Part shown: piece after piece, positions 1 to 11,916 of the stretch
Position numbering within the stretch: position 1 is the stretch's first letter
Layout: each line of letters starts with the position of its first letter
Assembly (NCBI GenBank): GCA_014529385.2
Contig: CM043967.1
Coordinates: forward strand, 80,800,278 to 80,864,277
DNA length: 64,000 nt
Direction: 5' to 3'
Origin: Adiantum capillus-veneris
Taxonomy: Eukaryota > Streptophyta > Polypodiopsida > Polypodiales > Pteridaceae
Made by a program: the position numbers and the translations under genes
Notes under the pieces: generated by a model
Told to the model about the DNA's origin: nothing
The model's database searches: none
What the model saw: the letters and a program-made list of their open reading frames with translations, nothing else

Positions 1-2884
1 CCTTTGCTATATCATAACACTTTTTTAGGTTTACACCTACCTACTAAAGGCAAGACACCTATTCAAACGCATAAATTAAGAGAATATATAGCATACATGT
101 TTAAAATTAATAAAAGCTGGATAAAAATATAGCAACTGCATTGATCAAGAGAAACAAAATCCGTTGTGCTACTTCTCTCTTGATGGTGGCCTTCAATTTT
201 GCCTTTGCAGATTTATGGTGATTCCTTTCTCATGAATGAAACTCCCATATGGTTAGCCATTCCCATAAGCTAATTGAACACTCCACGATGGCTTGTCTTT
301 GCAAGGAACAATACTCCTAGTATTCCTTTTTTATGCCATTGTTGATAGTTAACATCACTAAAATCATCCATTATTTGTTCTTGGGTGCCATGATTGCGGA
401 GTGGATCTCTTGTTATAATCTTTGATATGGCAAAAACTATCCTCGTGTTTTTTAATGGAGAACAATACGCATGTAAGAAGCCCTCTCTTATGGGAGTTGG
501 TAAATGCAAGTACATCCTATTTGTTTGACTTAATGATGGCACATGTAGAGATAAGTGGTTCATACATAAAGCACCAAACAAACATTATAATTTTCATGGA
601 AAATAACATCATCTAAAATTTCTCCTCTATCTAAAGAAAACATACCTCTAAAGTGAACATTAATTTTAGAATGCAGACGCCTTTGTGAAGCAAGTTTGTA
701 GATACTAAAAAGAAGTTATACCTGCCACATGCATGAGCTGTGAAGAATTTCACCTAATGATTTATCAACCTTGACTCTTTAGGATGGATTTGTGCTACTT
801 TTAGGGCCTCCTTGGACCAACCATTTCTCTAGCATAGTTGAAAAAAGAGTGGGAAATGTCAATCAACAAGAGTCTCTGATCTTCCACTACTTTTGGAACC
901 CTTGTCTCAAGTAAAACAAATGGAAGACACCATTGTAAAACTTTTTGGTTTTCTTGGATGCTTTATAGTTTTCACAATGCTTGGAGTTCTTGATGAGCAA
1001 CCACAATGTAAGGTTGAAGAAGTGCAACTTAGTGCTCTTAATTAAATATCATCAATTTTGCACTTCATGCCATTGGTTGAGTTTGTTCATAAGCAATGAA
1101 AATATTTAATGAGATAATGTGCATTGTTGATACATAAGATCCAATGACATGTCATAACCATAGAGCTCATATAATCTCCATAAGCTTGATATTCCATTCA
1201 AATGTGTACTCTTAAATATCTCTTTGTGTTGAGGTTGTGAAGTTTCTCAATGGGTCAAGGCAAGGGCTTAAGCTTGATGAAGATATCTTGGAAAAATGTC
1301 TTGTCTATAACAAAATATTATCCACCATCCTTGAATATCCCACTCTTTCCTTGAGCTAGCTTGTTGCTAGTCATCATCATTATTATTGTAGGAACTATAG
1401 TAGTGAGCATTGAGTCGTCTAATGCTTTATCAATCAATTGAGGAGGGTAGTTGAAAGTAACTTTAGTTGCCTCTACATAAAATCTTTGTAGATTTCTCAT
1501 GAATGAATCCAAAATCACATAGAAAGATATTCTAAACCTTCAATAATCTTCTTACAACTGAAAGAATCAAAGAAAATATGTATAGGTTACAAAATAGATC
1601 TCTTTCTAGTCTGAGGGTTCAAAACTTTGATTTCCACCATGCCTCAAATTTGGTTGTGTTGTTTTTGATGTTTGAAACAATCCCAATCAAGTAGTAGTGC
1701 AAATTTCTGTGGATTTGTTGGAGATATATCATCACCAAACGGTGGCGTCCTAAATTCCATAGCTCAGTTGTATGGCTCATCCTACATATGAATTTGAGTC
1801 TTCTTATATTTTTTTGATCCTATTATGGTCCATTTGCCCATTTTTTAATCCTTTCCCCTTCTTATCAATCTCTAGGAACTATACTAGTATATATGTGCCC
1901 GTTGCCTCTCATTCTCATTTATCCGATTGTAAAGTAGTCTCTTGCGTTATTGAGTCGTTTCTCTTTTGTCATTCTTTTATACACTTTCTTGTCTCTCAGG
2001 GTGTGTCTCTTCTTGTGATGTTCCTCTCCTCGTTTTTTAAGGATCTCCATAAGAATTGGAATATGAAAGGGGTGAATCAAGAGTTAAGTATGTGTATATT
2101 TTTATACTAACTAATGCTAACGTAGAATGGAGAAAATTTTGAGAAATTCTTTGTGCTTTTGAACAACCCACAACACAACTTGCATATAGGACTTGAATCT
2201 ATCTTGATATCTAGCATCAACATCTTGGTGTCAATCTGTGAATCTCGGATTCACAGATAGGCTACCACCTTTTCATCATAGCAGAAAAGGAAATCTCGCT
2301 TGCTAAAGTTAAAAATACTTGTAGCATATCAAGTAGAAAACACAATGTGGGATAGTAATCCTATGAATGCATTGTTCAAAGTAGGGTACTATTTTTATCC
2401 ATGGTTTATGGAGAAAAGAGATATTATGGCCACTTGCTAGTGAAATTACATATGCATGTCTTGAGGGACTAGAGAGACTTGAAAGATTCTTATTTTTCAA
2501 CTTGAATGGATGTCTCCTTTTTCTACTCGAGAGATATACTCTCCCCATACAACTGAGAAATATTGAGGATTTCTCTAGGAGATCTATGGTCATAAAACAA
2601 GGAGATCTTATACATAACTATCTTATACATATTGTTGTATCTCTACTTCATAATCTATAGAGGGAGCTATTGGTACCTTTGTTGTCCACTTGATCGTCTC
2701 CTTGTGAGGAGTTGGTCTTGAGAAAGCATGAGAAAAATCATGCCATTTATTATTCTTAAAACCTTTCATTCAGCAGGTCCTCACACTTTAGTGGTAGTTT
2801 CTAGGAAATCCAAAGAGAATTTTTGCACCTTTGCATATAAGAAACTTGTCATGGACCCTTATACATGGGCGTCTTTCACTTGTT
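1..2884. other. AT-rich stretch without recognisable gene
   Basis: Only short open frames without family motifs occur here on either strand, and base composition is AT-rich throughout. No splice-linked coding series, LTR, terminal inverted repeat or tRNA-like sequence was recognised. It probably consists of decayed repeats, but I cannot assign them. Confidence 0.5.
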
Positions 2885-2917
2885 CACACACACACGCACG
2901 TGCGCGCGCACGCACAC

Positions 2918-2950
<33 letters not shown>
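2885..2950. repeat. (CA)n microsatellite, imperfect
   Basis: Alternating CA with CG and GCGC interruptions in the first half, then a pure CA run. The alternating purine-pyrimidine tract could adopt Z-DNA. Confidence 0.95.
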
Positions 2951-2953
<3 letters not shown>

Positions 2954-3807
2954 GTGCAAGACTTAGCGTACCACTTTACATAGCTGGGTACTAAGTCATT
3001 TAACATGTGCCAAAAAATTGCTAATGTAGACTCCACTATATGTGCTTTGTGTGGCTAACTAGGATTGAGAGGCTAGGAAAGACACTAAACTGAGTGAAAA
3101 ATGTTAAAATCCTATGTTTGGTGCATTCATAATCCTAGATCTATCTGCATCCTAAGTAAACTAAAGAAATCAAATTAATTGAAATGGATGAAACCCATAC
3201 ACAAAAAATAGTATAATATTTAGAACGTTTCAATTAAAAATTATTTCAATATTTGAACATGTTGAAACATTTTTCTCAAAAAGATCTATTTAAACTTAAT
3301 CGCACATGACCACATTCCTTAAGTATATGTATATAATTTTTTTGGAGGATCTTGCAAAGTGAGCTCTACATCTATAGATATCTTCTATAGAAAATATAAA
3401 ATTATAATTACCCTGGTATCTTTATCATGATGTTTCATAAAAAGTACACACATGGAATATTTTTTTATCAATAAAATCATTTTAAGTCCCTTGATATATG
3501 CTTAACTGATGTGCAATTCAAATTTTGAAACATATGAGCGATACTAAACTTTATTGTTACGACCACAATGCTATGCCAAGCCAGATCAAGTAAGTGTTTA
3601 AACAGAAAATGCACATTTTGTGCGATCAATTGATAATTGTTACTTTTTAATGTGTTTTGTGTGGATAGTAATTCTTGAATCTCAAAAGTGAGTGCAAAGT
3701 CTATGGTAATATGCCATAATCTTTGCATAAAATGCCTATTTTTAGGCAATTAAAGTCTGCACAAATTGTTAAAAGTTAGTACACCCGATCTTGTACAAGC
3801 GGAGAGG

Positions 3808-3809
<2 letters not shown>

Positions 3810-3870
<61 letters not shown>
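3810..3870. repeat. (GA)n microsatellite
   Basis: About 30 uninterrupted GA units. The flanks are AT-rich and no LTR was recognised around it, unlike many other GA tracts in this window. Confidence 0.95.
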
Positions 3871-3872
<2 letters not shown>

Positions 3873-6356
3873 GAGAGTATGCTTTGACAAGTGCTTAAAG
3901 AAAATCAAAATTTTCATCTCATTTGCTTCACTAATGTGATGCTTAATTGTGAATTATTATGGTATTTCCTAGACGTGGTTGTGCTAAAGTAAGGACAACC
4001 AACCTAAGCTATGATTCAATGAGACCAAAATTTGATCCTAACAAAATCATTGTGCAAATTGAGATCTATTACATTAGCAAGAAAATTAGGAAAAATATGC
4101 AAAAATTTATCTAGTTGACAAAACTACTCAAATGAAAAAAAGTTTGGCCAAGTAGTTTTCCTTGAATGAAAACTTATAGTCATCCAAGAAAATTTGATAT
4201 ACAACCTTGACTTCTTCTCGAGCTCTCTATTGTTAGATGACAACCTTGCAAAGAGGAGGAGACATAGCAAAAGCTAAGTAGATAATCATACATGGCTATT
4301 GACAAGAAAGGATTCATATATGAAAGGAAACTCTTCTTTCAATTGTCTGCATTGAAAAGAAGCAAGGAGGTTGTAATTCTTGAGAAGAGGTGTGCCTACA
4401 TCGTAGGCTCACCATCCCAATATGTGGCATGAGTTTGTAGTAAGTGAGGTCAATCGACGAACTAAGAGACGGTGGTATTGCGCATGCAACTATTGCCCAA
4501 TTTAACAGCTCAAAGAGAAAACTTGCTCGTTTACCTAGTTTGGCATCCTCCTCTGGTTTATGCATGCATATGAAATTATCGCTCAGTCTCTATCTCACTC
4601 TTAAATTGCATTGGTTACAATATTCCTCATTTTGAAGTCATTTTAACACAAAACTATAAAGATTTCTTGCATGTTTTGGAATCACTCTACCTTTGGACAT
4701 CTTCTACTCCACATCGATTCATTGACAAAGTCACACAGTTCCCATTTCAAGATCATTTTTGGACCATTTTGACTCTCGCAAAACATCAAAGTCCCTTAGT
4801 ACATGGGGTTGTAAAAAAATTATGAATTTTAGTGAAGAGTGGAATGCATAATGTCAAAAATAACATGAAGAAAAATTTGTTAAACATAAAAGAAACAAGC
4901 TACAATAATGAGTGTAAATATATATATGATGCAAAGCAAGGAGAAGGATAAGGAATAATCTTATTAAAAAAAAAAGAAATCAACACATTATTTACAATAA
5001 GTAATAGTCTCTATTGTTGGGGTGTGGGCTTTGTCCCATGACCAACTATATTTTTGTGGAATTTGAAGGTTTCTACACCAAATTACACTAATGTTTCCAA
5101 AATTTTGTAGGTTTTTTCACCTTCAATTATAAAATTTAGAGGTAAATTTCAAAAATTGTAGGTGGGATTACACTAAACCTAGGTTTTTTTTCGAGCATTG
5201 GGACCAACCTCTCTTTCTAGGAAAGCTAGCATTGTACTTGCATGAGTTGTACTAGCCCCTGTGAGTTCTTATTTGAAGAGCACATCTTGTAAGCATTTCA
5301 TCTTAATGCAAGTGTGGAGGTTGGAGACACCCTTGGACTAGTTTTCATTTTTTCCTTATTCCATTCAAGCTTTCTTCTAGAAGTGGAAGTAATAAAGAGG
5401 AGTTTGAGTGTTAAACTTGCTCCTAAAGCACACACTTGGAGAAAAGTGATTCTATGATTGGTCTAGAGCATGGAAGAGAGAGAGAGAGAGAGAGATGGGG
5501 GGGAAGGGGTTCTAAAGCCAATCGATGGTAGTATAATAACAATTTCCTACATGCCCAAGGGTGCATTTCAGGGGCAAGGTTGGAAGCTCTTGGTGAGCCC
5601 AATGAGCCACTACCCTTCATAGAGTGATTGGAGTTGATTAAGAGAGCTTTAGGCTTGCATTAGAGCCCAATGAGATTCTACCTTCCATAGATTGATTGGA
5701 CTTGATTAGGAGAGCTTTAGGCTTGTTTTAGAGAAATTAGGTTTCAATTAGTTTGATCCACATTGATCAAACTAATCCACTTTCTCATTGACTCATCGGA
5801 CCGATAGTTTGATCCATGTTTTCCTCTTTGATTTGCATTTTAAAAATCACATGGAGCTTCTGCCATATGTTTAAAAGCATCCCTAATGTCAAAGTATCCC
5901 TGTAGCGCTTGTGGATATTTGCTTTGACTAGCGCGGGATTTGCGATTGGAACTAAAAAAAAAATCCTTTATACCAAAGTTTTATCTCAATTGACTTAAAA
6001 AGAACAAAGTCTTTTTTTAAAGTAGCAAAGTGTATGGCACCTGCATGACCCTCCCATTTGTATTGTGCTTCGAGATGCCTATTTCTCTTTTGGAGCATGT
6101 TCTCATGTAGCATGTACATATGTGAATTTTGAAACTCTAAAAATGGCTCAACCCTCTTGAGGCTGCTCAAAAGAGCATTCTATTATTACAAAGGCATGCA
6201 AATTTTGTCTGCGACGAGAATTCCAATGAGAAAAGCATGAGAAAATGTCAGTTCTACCTTCTGCAGTGTTCATGTGGAGCATCATGTAGCTCCATCCATC
6301 CTGCCTAGCAAAAGTGGATGCTGACAACAATGGCATGTCATAGATCTTGTCAGTTG
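3871..6356. other. Gene-poor AT-rich stretch
   Basis: No gene recognised. A short GA tract lies near 5473-5495, and a small hairpin near 5746-5773 pairs TTAGTTTGATC with GATCAAACTAA across a 6-base loop. The phrase about 5668-5730 partly repeats 5610-5667 (inexact tandem repeat around 'gattggagttgattaagag'). Confidence 0.5.
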
Positions 6357-6419
6357 AAGTAATCTTGGGTACTCGAGATTACTTTTATATAAATTAATCT
6401 CAAGTACCCAAGATTACTT
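6357..6419. repeat. Short inverted repeat (25-bp arms)
   Basis: The arm at 6357-6381 and the arm at 6395-6419 are reverse complements over 25 bases with one mismatch, separated by 13 bases. Transcribed from either strand it would form a strong stem. No flanking duplication was seen that would make it a transposon. Confidence 0.8.
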
Positions 6420-6839
6420 TTCGCTCGCGATGCTTCACAGATCAAAAGCAAACATAGCGGCCTATTCATCACAAAAATGCGCACGAGTGATGTTAAGGCA
6501 CGTGTGTGGGAAGGTTCAGCTTGTGGGGGAGGGAGGAGCATGACCCCCATAGTAAGATAAAAAATATCCACTGTAGATCTTGAGAGGTGCAATACCACCG
6601 TTGATGCCACCCCTTCATGCCCGTGGCCGAGTTTGTCCATTCCACAATTACCAAGGCGACTATCCATTCTTGTTCTCTCTTTTTTTTTTGACACACCAGA
6701 GGGCCCACAAAGGGGAGGTGCTTATCCCTTCCAAATATTAGCCATGTTACATGGTCGGGCAAGGGCCATGTGTAGGCATCACCATGTCCACCTAATTGAT
6801 GGACCACGTGTCGGGAATGACGGAGAGAACTCGTAGCAA

Positions 6840-7040
6840 CGAGCTAGGAACTTCCTCCTCGGGTGACCCACCCCTGGAGGAGGATGCACTCGAATGTCCA
6901 AGGGCAAGAAGCCCTAGCAATGTGAACACCAAGTGAGCACAAGGTGTCCCTCTAGAGTGTGACTCAATGGGGGATTTGAACAACAACCGGTAGGTTGAGA
7001 GGCCAAAGCCTTACCATTAGACCAACTCTTTGGGGACTCT
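6840..7040 (-). mobile_element. tRNA-derived SINE-like sequence
   Basis: On the minus strand, starting near 7034, the sequence resembles a tRNA head. An A-box-like TGGTCTAATGG is followed about 35 bases later by a B-box-like GTTCAAATCC, the RNA polymerase III internal promoter arrangement of plant SINEs. The following non-tRNA body runs toward 6840. The 3' tail and target-site duplication were not resolved, so the limits are approximate. A decayed tRNA gene is the main alternative. Confidence 0.45.
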
Positions 7041-7551
7041 TGTGCAATGTTTTGAAGAGGGCGAGCTTAAAAATTCTCAACCTGTGTGTGTGTGTGTGGG
7101 GATGAGGACCAACAATTGTGTATGTCAGTGATTTGGTTAGGAAAGTATTGTTGAGGACACAAAGTGAAGGTAGCAGCTGGTCTGAAGACAATTCACGTCA
7201 TCAACAGCATGTGAAGTATAGGTTTCCAAGGAGTTGAAGGGCTGATGCTCATGCATTTGATGTTAATTCTCACGAGTAGAGCTGAATTCATTGGTCATAC
7301 AAGCTTGCACAAAACTCGTTAAGAGCGATTGTTCTGGCGGACGATCAATGAACTCTCTTCATTGGCCAAGTGATCACCATCATGCTTCATTGGCCTTCTA
7401 TTTGGCCATTCCCATCCAAGGGTGGCTTCTTACTTTGTGCATTGCATAGAGTAACATTAAAGGTGGCTCTACCATCTAATTCACAAGAAGATTTAAACAT
7501 TTTCTCATGTAGGAAAACAAAGTCTTTTTTAGTGTTTTTCATATAGTGCAT

Positions 7552-7710
7552 AACATCATTAGCTTCAGTGAGGGAGGCACCGCATACCTAACTAGGTACA
7601 ATTGGGGGCAGGGAACCACCGCCCCCCCCACCGGACCGACGGTCCCCTGTCCCCAATCGTACCTAGCTAGGTATGCAATGCCTCCCTCACAAAAGCTAAT
7701 GATGTTGAGG
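7552..7710. repeat. Long inverted repeat (foldback or hairpin element)
   Basis: Arms of about 62 bp (7552-7614 and 7645-7710) are near-perfect reverse complements around a GC-rich loop of about 30 bases with a run of eight C. Both arms contain GTGAGGGAGGCA, GCATACCTA and CTAGGTAC. The few differences are mostly transitions. It could be a foldback transposon, a MITE whose arms make up nearly the whole element, or a hairpin RNA locus. Confidence 0.8.
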
Positions 7711-8212
7711 TAAGTCACAATGTGGGAATTATTGTGAGAATTTGTCCAAAACTTCTTGTGATTATGTAGTACAAGTGGTAGGGAAACACAAGGAACTTTG
7801 AACAGCTTCCTATATGGCTAGTACAACTAAAGCTAGGCTTTAGAGAAAGGGGTTCAAAGGCATCATAATATATGGCGGTCTTGCATGTGGATAGTTCATG
7901 TTCTTTCGCTCAGAACGGCATGTCCGCCACTTCCGTTAAAGTTTCTTATAAATGGATGAATTTTCCCCAAAGGCCTAGAATTTGTGTCATGTTCTCATTC
8001 ATATGATGCAATTTAAGCCCTTATGGACAAAAAGTAGACATTTATTTTACTAAACCCTGGCAATATCTATAGCACTTTCTTTTAAGATGCATACTCCTGA
8101 GTGTGACCATCTCTCTGTAGGTGGAAAAAATCATTAATTAGCTATTGTGTACACTGTATGCGTTAATTAGTTTTTATTTTCATTTTGGTGCACAAAGAGA
8201 TGCCCGTTATTT

Positions 8213-8420
8213 TTAAGTAAAATAAATCGAATCAAGCCAAATGAGGAAACTATTGTGATGTTGTTGCCTTTGCTCAGCACATAGAGCTTGCTTCAAACCA
8301 TACAACTCTTTTATTGAGCATGCACACCTTGTTTTCCTTCCCTTTTTGAACAAAACCATGTCGTTGCGATACACACACTTCCTCATGAAAATCACCATTC
8401 AAAAACACAATCTTTATGGT
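8213..8420 (-). pseudogene. Relic of Copia reverse transcriptase
   Basis: Reading the minus strand from about 8405 gives a Copia RT signature split over two frames. First comes an F-L-N-G-D-F-H-E-E-V segment, then the G-F-V-Q-K-G-K-E segment, then after a frameshift E-L-Y-G-L-K-Q-A. In Copia elements these sit side by side just upstream of the YVDD box, which is missing here. No other part of the element was recognised nearby, so this is a small decayed fragment. Confidence 0.7.
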
Positions 8421-9123
8421 GCATTAGATTACCAAGTCATAGTGTGTGTATAAGTGCCTATACATAGGCACCGAAAGAGCTACAGATATATGGTTAGAAG
8501 CATCTAGAACTTTCTAGGAGAAGCACTTAGTACAAGATGCTAGAAGTCTCTCTATAGATGCCTTCAGCATCTACAATATTCTATGGAGAGGGCATATTCA
8601 GGAATCCACAATAATTAAGGGTTTGTTCACACATGGCAGATGTACACTTCTATCCACATTCTCCCCTTGAAGTGTTACATGGACACGATGTTACTTACCC
8701 CCCAACCCCCTCCCCGAGGTGATACATTGCATTTTTAACTCAAAATCAAAATGAGACGGTCCTACCTCAATGATGGTAGTGCCTAATCCCAAACTTTTAT
8801 GCATAGGGAAGGTCTTACCCGTTAGGGCAGCTTCTAATTCGTTTACAAAGATGTATGACCAATTTTTGCCCTTAGGACATGTCATAAGGGTCGCATGATA
8901 AAGGAAGATTGTTCCCCAGTGCAAATGAAAAGAACCATCTCATGTGAAGGTGTCGTGATAAGATCGACGTTGTGTAGACTTTGATGGTCACTTTCCATGG
9001 AAGGAACAAGTTCCATGCACATATAAAGAAAACAATGGAGATTTCTTGGAGAGAACAAAATGAAATTCCACATTGATTGTATTGAATAGATTGAGAGCGA
9101 CACGTCATGACTATGAAGGTGTA

Positions 9124-9228
9124 GGGAATGGTCCTTGCTGACCATTCCCTGTCTTCAGGGTGACCGTCCGCCTATTGCCATTGGTGGGAGCGTTGAAAAC
9201 AGGGAATGGTTAGTAGGGGACCATTCCC
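9124..9228. repeat. Paired short hairpins GGGAATGGT/ACCATTCCC
   Basis: GGGAATGGTC (9124-9133) pairs with GACCATTCCC (9140-9149), and GGGAATGGT (9202-9210) pairs with ACCATTCCC (9220-9228). Two hairpins with the same stem lie 50 bp apart. Confidence 0.8.
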
Positions 9229-9446
9229 GGCCGTCAAAGGCCCAGGGCGAGGAAGGCCAGATAGTGACGTGCAAACGTATTCCACACATTGAAAGCGACG
9301 TACTGGAAAATTACGTGCAGTGAAAGTGACATCGAAGATTACAGGGGCTGATGTGCATGCCAATCATTGGCTGTTTTTTTAAAAAATGTTACGCCTATTG
9401 ATGTGTCAATTATCCAGCATCTCAAGCAAAAAAATTATGAAGTTTA

Positions 9447-9479
9447 TGTCAAAGTCGACGAATGGGAAGCGCAGAGATC

Positions 9480-9547
<68 letters not shown>

Positions 9548-9729
9548 TCCTGAACCAATCAACCTTGGCAATGAATAACTGAATGTGTATACAATGGAGG
9601 CAAGGGGTTGCTTATATAGCAAGCCTAGTAAATTTCCCTACCCAAGAATTTGACAAATAAGTAAAATAAATACCTAAAAGCCAAACTAAATAATGGGATC
9701 ATATTGGGCAGTTCAGTTGAGATGTAACA
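9447..9729 (-). repeat. 3' LTR of element A
   Basis: It begins TGTCAAAG and ends TAACA on the plus strand. It holds a (GA)n tract at 9485-9545 and is missing about 10 bases near the end (CCAAAACTCT in the sister LTRs). Confidence 0.85.
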
Positions 9730-10040
9730 CCCTCTCTGCAGCTCATAGTGGACATCAATAGTGAGACCAAGTCCATGAAGAAGCTATCATGGACACCCCA
9801 ATAGAAGGCCTTGGACTACTGGATACACCTCAGTGTTGCTCTCCTCAACTTTGTACATGAAAGTAATGCCATCTTGGGCATCGGTGCCTTTGTAGAAACT
9901 TTGAACTGTAGACCATACTACGTCCAATAATCCCCATTCGTGAACTGTGAACATATCACGTCCAAAAATATAAAACTCCAAGATAAGAACTATTGGAACA
10001 AGTCCTGTCCATAATCTGACCAACAACAATGAATTGGCTA

Positions 10041-10634
10041 GCCCATCCATAGTGTTTTAGACGTTTGATTGGTTCCCTGCCAGATGCATGTGCATTGAAC
10101 TCCAACCTACGAGTCCAAACACCAATAACTTGAACTCCAACACAAGGGTTCCAAATTAATTATAGGGAGCAGTCATTGCCCCTCTCTATCACTCACAAGC
10201 CTCTCTCTGGCTGAAGCTAGTGGTGACACCTGTCATTTGCCTAGAAATCTAACGTCGAGGCCATTGTGGGCTGCCACCACGTGTGCCATGTCGATCTGCT
10301 CTGCCAAATCTTTATTACTGTAATCTCTATCCAGCTTGCCCATCCATAGTGTTTTAGATGTTTGATTGGTTCCCTGCCAGATGCATGTGCATTGAACTCC
10401 GACCTACGGGTCCAACACCAATAACTTGAACTTCAACACAAGGGTCCAAATTAATTATATGGAGCAGTCATTTCCCCTCTCTATCACTCACAAGCCTCTC
10501 TCTGGCTGAAGCTAGTGGTGACACCTGTCATTTGACTAGAAATCTGACGTCGAGGCCACTGTGGGCGCCGCCACGTGTGCCATGTCGATCTCCTCTGCCA
10601 AATCTTTATTACTGTGATCTCTGTCCAGCTTGAC
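10041..10634. repeat. 297-bp tandem duplication inside element A
   Basis: 10041-10337 and 10338-10634 are near-identical direct copies. Both begin at CCATCCATAGTGTTTTAGA and run through the GCCACGTGTGCCATG region. Element B has only one copy, so the duplication is specific to A or its lineage and explains most of the length difference. Confidence 0.9.
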
Positions 10635-10889
10635 TTTGTCCTTTTCTATCTGTGAGTTCTTGATTTTGCCTTTGGCTTCAAACTCTCGAGCCAAACAAAG
10701 CGTCGAATCACAATCATGAATGTGGTCGTACCTCCCGGGTACCGAGGCAGATAGCTGAGTACTGGTACTGCCATCCTTCTCCAACTGACCTTTGTCGCTG
10801 TCCTCTAGCGAACTCCTCCATTTGCTTTTGTCTTCACAAACTCGAGCCAAACAAATTTTTCGGGTCTCTTGATAATTGTGCCAATGCAT
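10536..10889 (-). CDS. Small conserved ORF of element A, unknown function
   Basis: A 117-codon frame in the sense direction of element A. It shares a clear core with the 109-codon frame at 59739-60068 in element B: W-R-S-S-L-E-D, then K-G-Q-L-E-K-D-G, R-Y-D-H, C-D-S-T-L-C-L-A, and E-F-E-A-K-G-K followed by a lysine/aspartate-rich end. The N-terminal part matching B (the I-H-L-A-A region) lies in another frame near 10900, so A has a frameshift. No known domain was recognised and no function is proposed. It may be a captured host fragment or a remnant of gag. Confidence 0.4.
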   Translation of the reverse strand: MHWHNYQETRKICLARVCEDKSKWRSSLEDSDKGQLEKDGSTSTQLSASVPGRYDHIHDCDSTLCLAREFEAKGKIKNSQIEKDKVKLDRDHSNKDLAEEIDMAHVAAPTVASTSDF

Positions 10890-11649
10890 GGGCCGCTAAA
10901 TGGATGGTTGATGATCTGTTATCCATAGCTTTTGGTTGTCTTTGGTCGATGTCGTCGTACCTCGAGCAAGGGGAGGGCCATGTTGAAGTTGCAAGATCTA
11001 GAAATCTCCAAAGCCTTCTCGCACTCCAATGCGGCCTCATGAAAATCTCCAATCTCCTCATCTCTGCCAAGCCGCTCCACACCCTTTGCTATCCCTCTCT
11101 TCAATTGCAAAGTTGTTCGCCTCGTTGTGTCCCAAACCGCTTCACCAGTATGGTTTTCACACTTCCCAAAGCCAATCAAGAGACCTTCTCTTGATGCCCC
11201 CCTCTTGGGATCGTAGTCAATTGTCAAGCCGCTGGACACATCGTCTTGAAACGCTTTAGTGGGAAAAGGGGAGCACTCCTGGCATTTGCAGCTTTTTGAA
11301 ATGCCCTCGGACAGCTAGTCTCTTCCCTGCACACTACCGCTGCTAGTAGCATTTTAAAACGCTTGGCGGCACAAGGCTGGCGGGAAACTCCATCGCAGGG
11401 TGTGTTTTAGAACGCCTCCGGCAGGGAGGAAAGGCACCTAGCACGCGTTGTCGGGCAGTGTGCGTTTCGAAACGTAGGGAAGGGGAGGGTGGGGTTGTCG
11501 GTAGTGGCGTTTTGAAACACATGGGAGAGCGGCAATGGGGGGAGGAGAAACGCCAGTGACGACAAGGGAAGACGTCTCCTCTCTACTCAGAACTGCTCCG
11601 CCCCAAGGGCTCCAAGATACACAGAGCTCCACCATAAGCTCTTATACCA

Positions 11650-11685
11650 TGTCAAAGTTGATGATACGGAAGCGTAGAGACCAAG

Positions 11686-11724
<39 letters not shown>

Positions 11725-11916
11725 TCCTGAACCAATCAACTTTGGCAATGAATAATTGAATGTGTATACAATGGAGGCAAGAGGTTTGCTTATATAGCAA
11801 GCCTAGTAAATTGCCCTACCCAAGAATTTGACAAATAAGTAAAATAAATACCTAAAAGCCAAACTAAATAATGGGATTACATTGGGTGGTTCACTTGAGA
11901 TACCAAAACTTTAATA
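11650..11916 (-). repeat. 5' LTR of element A
   Basis: The sequence on the minus strand includes a TATA box, CTATATAAG (complement of 11789-11797). The (GA)n tract at 11689-11721 lies downstream of the TATA box, inside the transcribed part. The primer site lies at about 11638-11649. Confidence 0.85.

Larger units (their letters stand above)
9447..11916 (-). mobile_element. Small non-autonomous LTR retrotransposon A
   Basis: Two similar LTRs (9447-9729 and 11650-11916) enclose 1.9 kb. Read on the minus strand, the 5' LTR is the right-hand one. Directly inside it is a primer site, TGGTATAAGAGC, close to the initiator-tRNA-Met site TGGTATCAGAGC of Copia elements. A purine tract (GCAGAGAGGG) abuts the 3' LTR. 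Flanks GTTTA and ATTTA are a probable 5-bp duplication with one change. There is no gag, protease, integrase or reverse transcriptase, so it must be mobilised in trans. Element B at 58982-61141 is the same family. Confidence 0.85.

Noticed and set aside
1318-1518. Minus-strand 66-codon frame considered as a Gag fragment
   Set aside because: No gag motif could be aligned; base composition alone explains a frame this short.
2885-2950. CRISPR-like or other direct repeat array
   Set aside because: Simple dinucleotide tract; nothing in the window has spacer-repeat structure, and the DNA is eukaryotic.
10919-11239. TPR-like peptide (E-A-A-L-E-C-E-K-A-L-E-I) in element A, minus strand
   Set aside because: Only one repeat-length match, not kept in frame in element B, so chance or a very old capture; not enough to call a domain.
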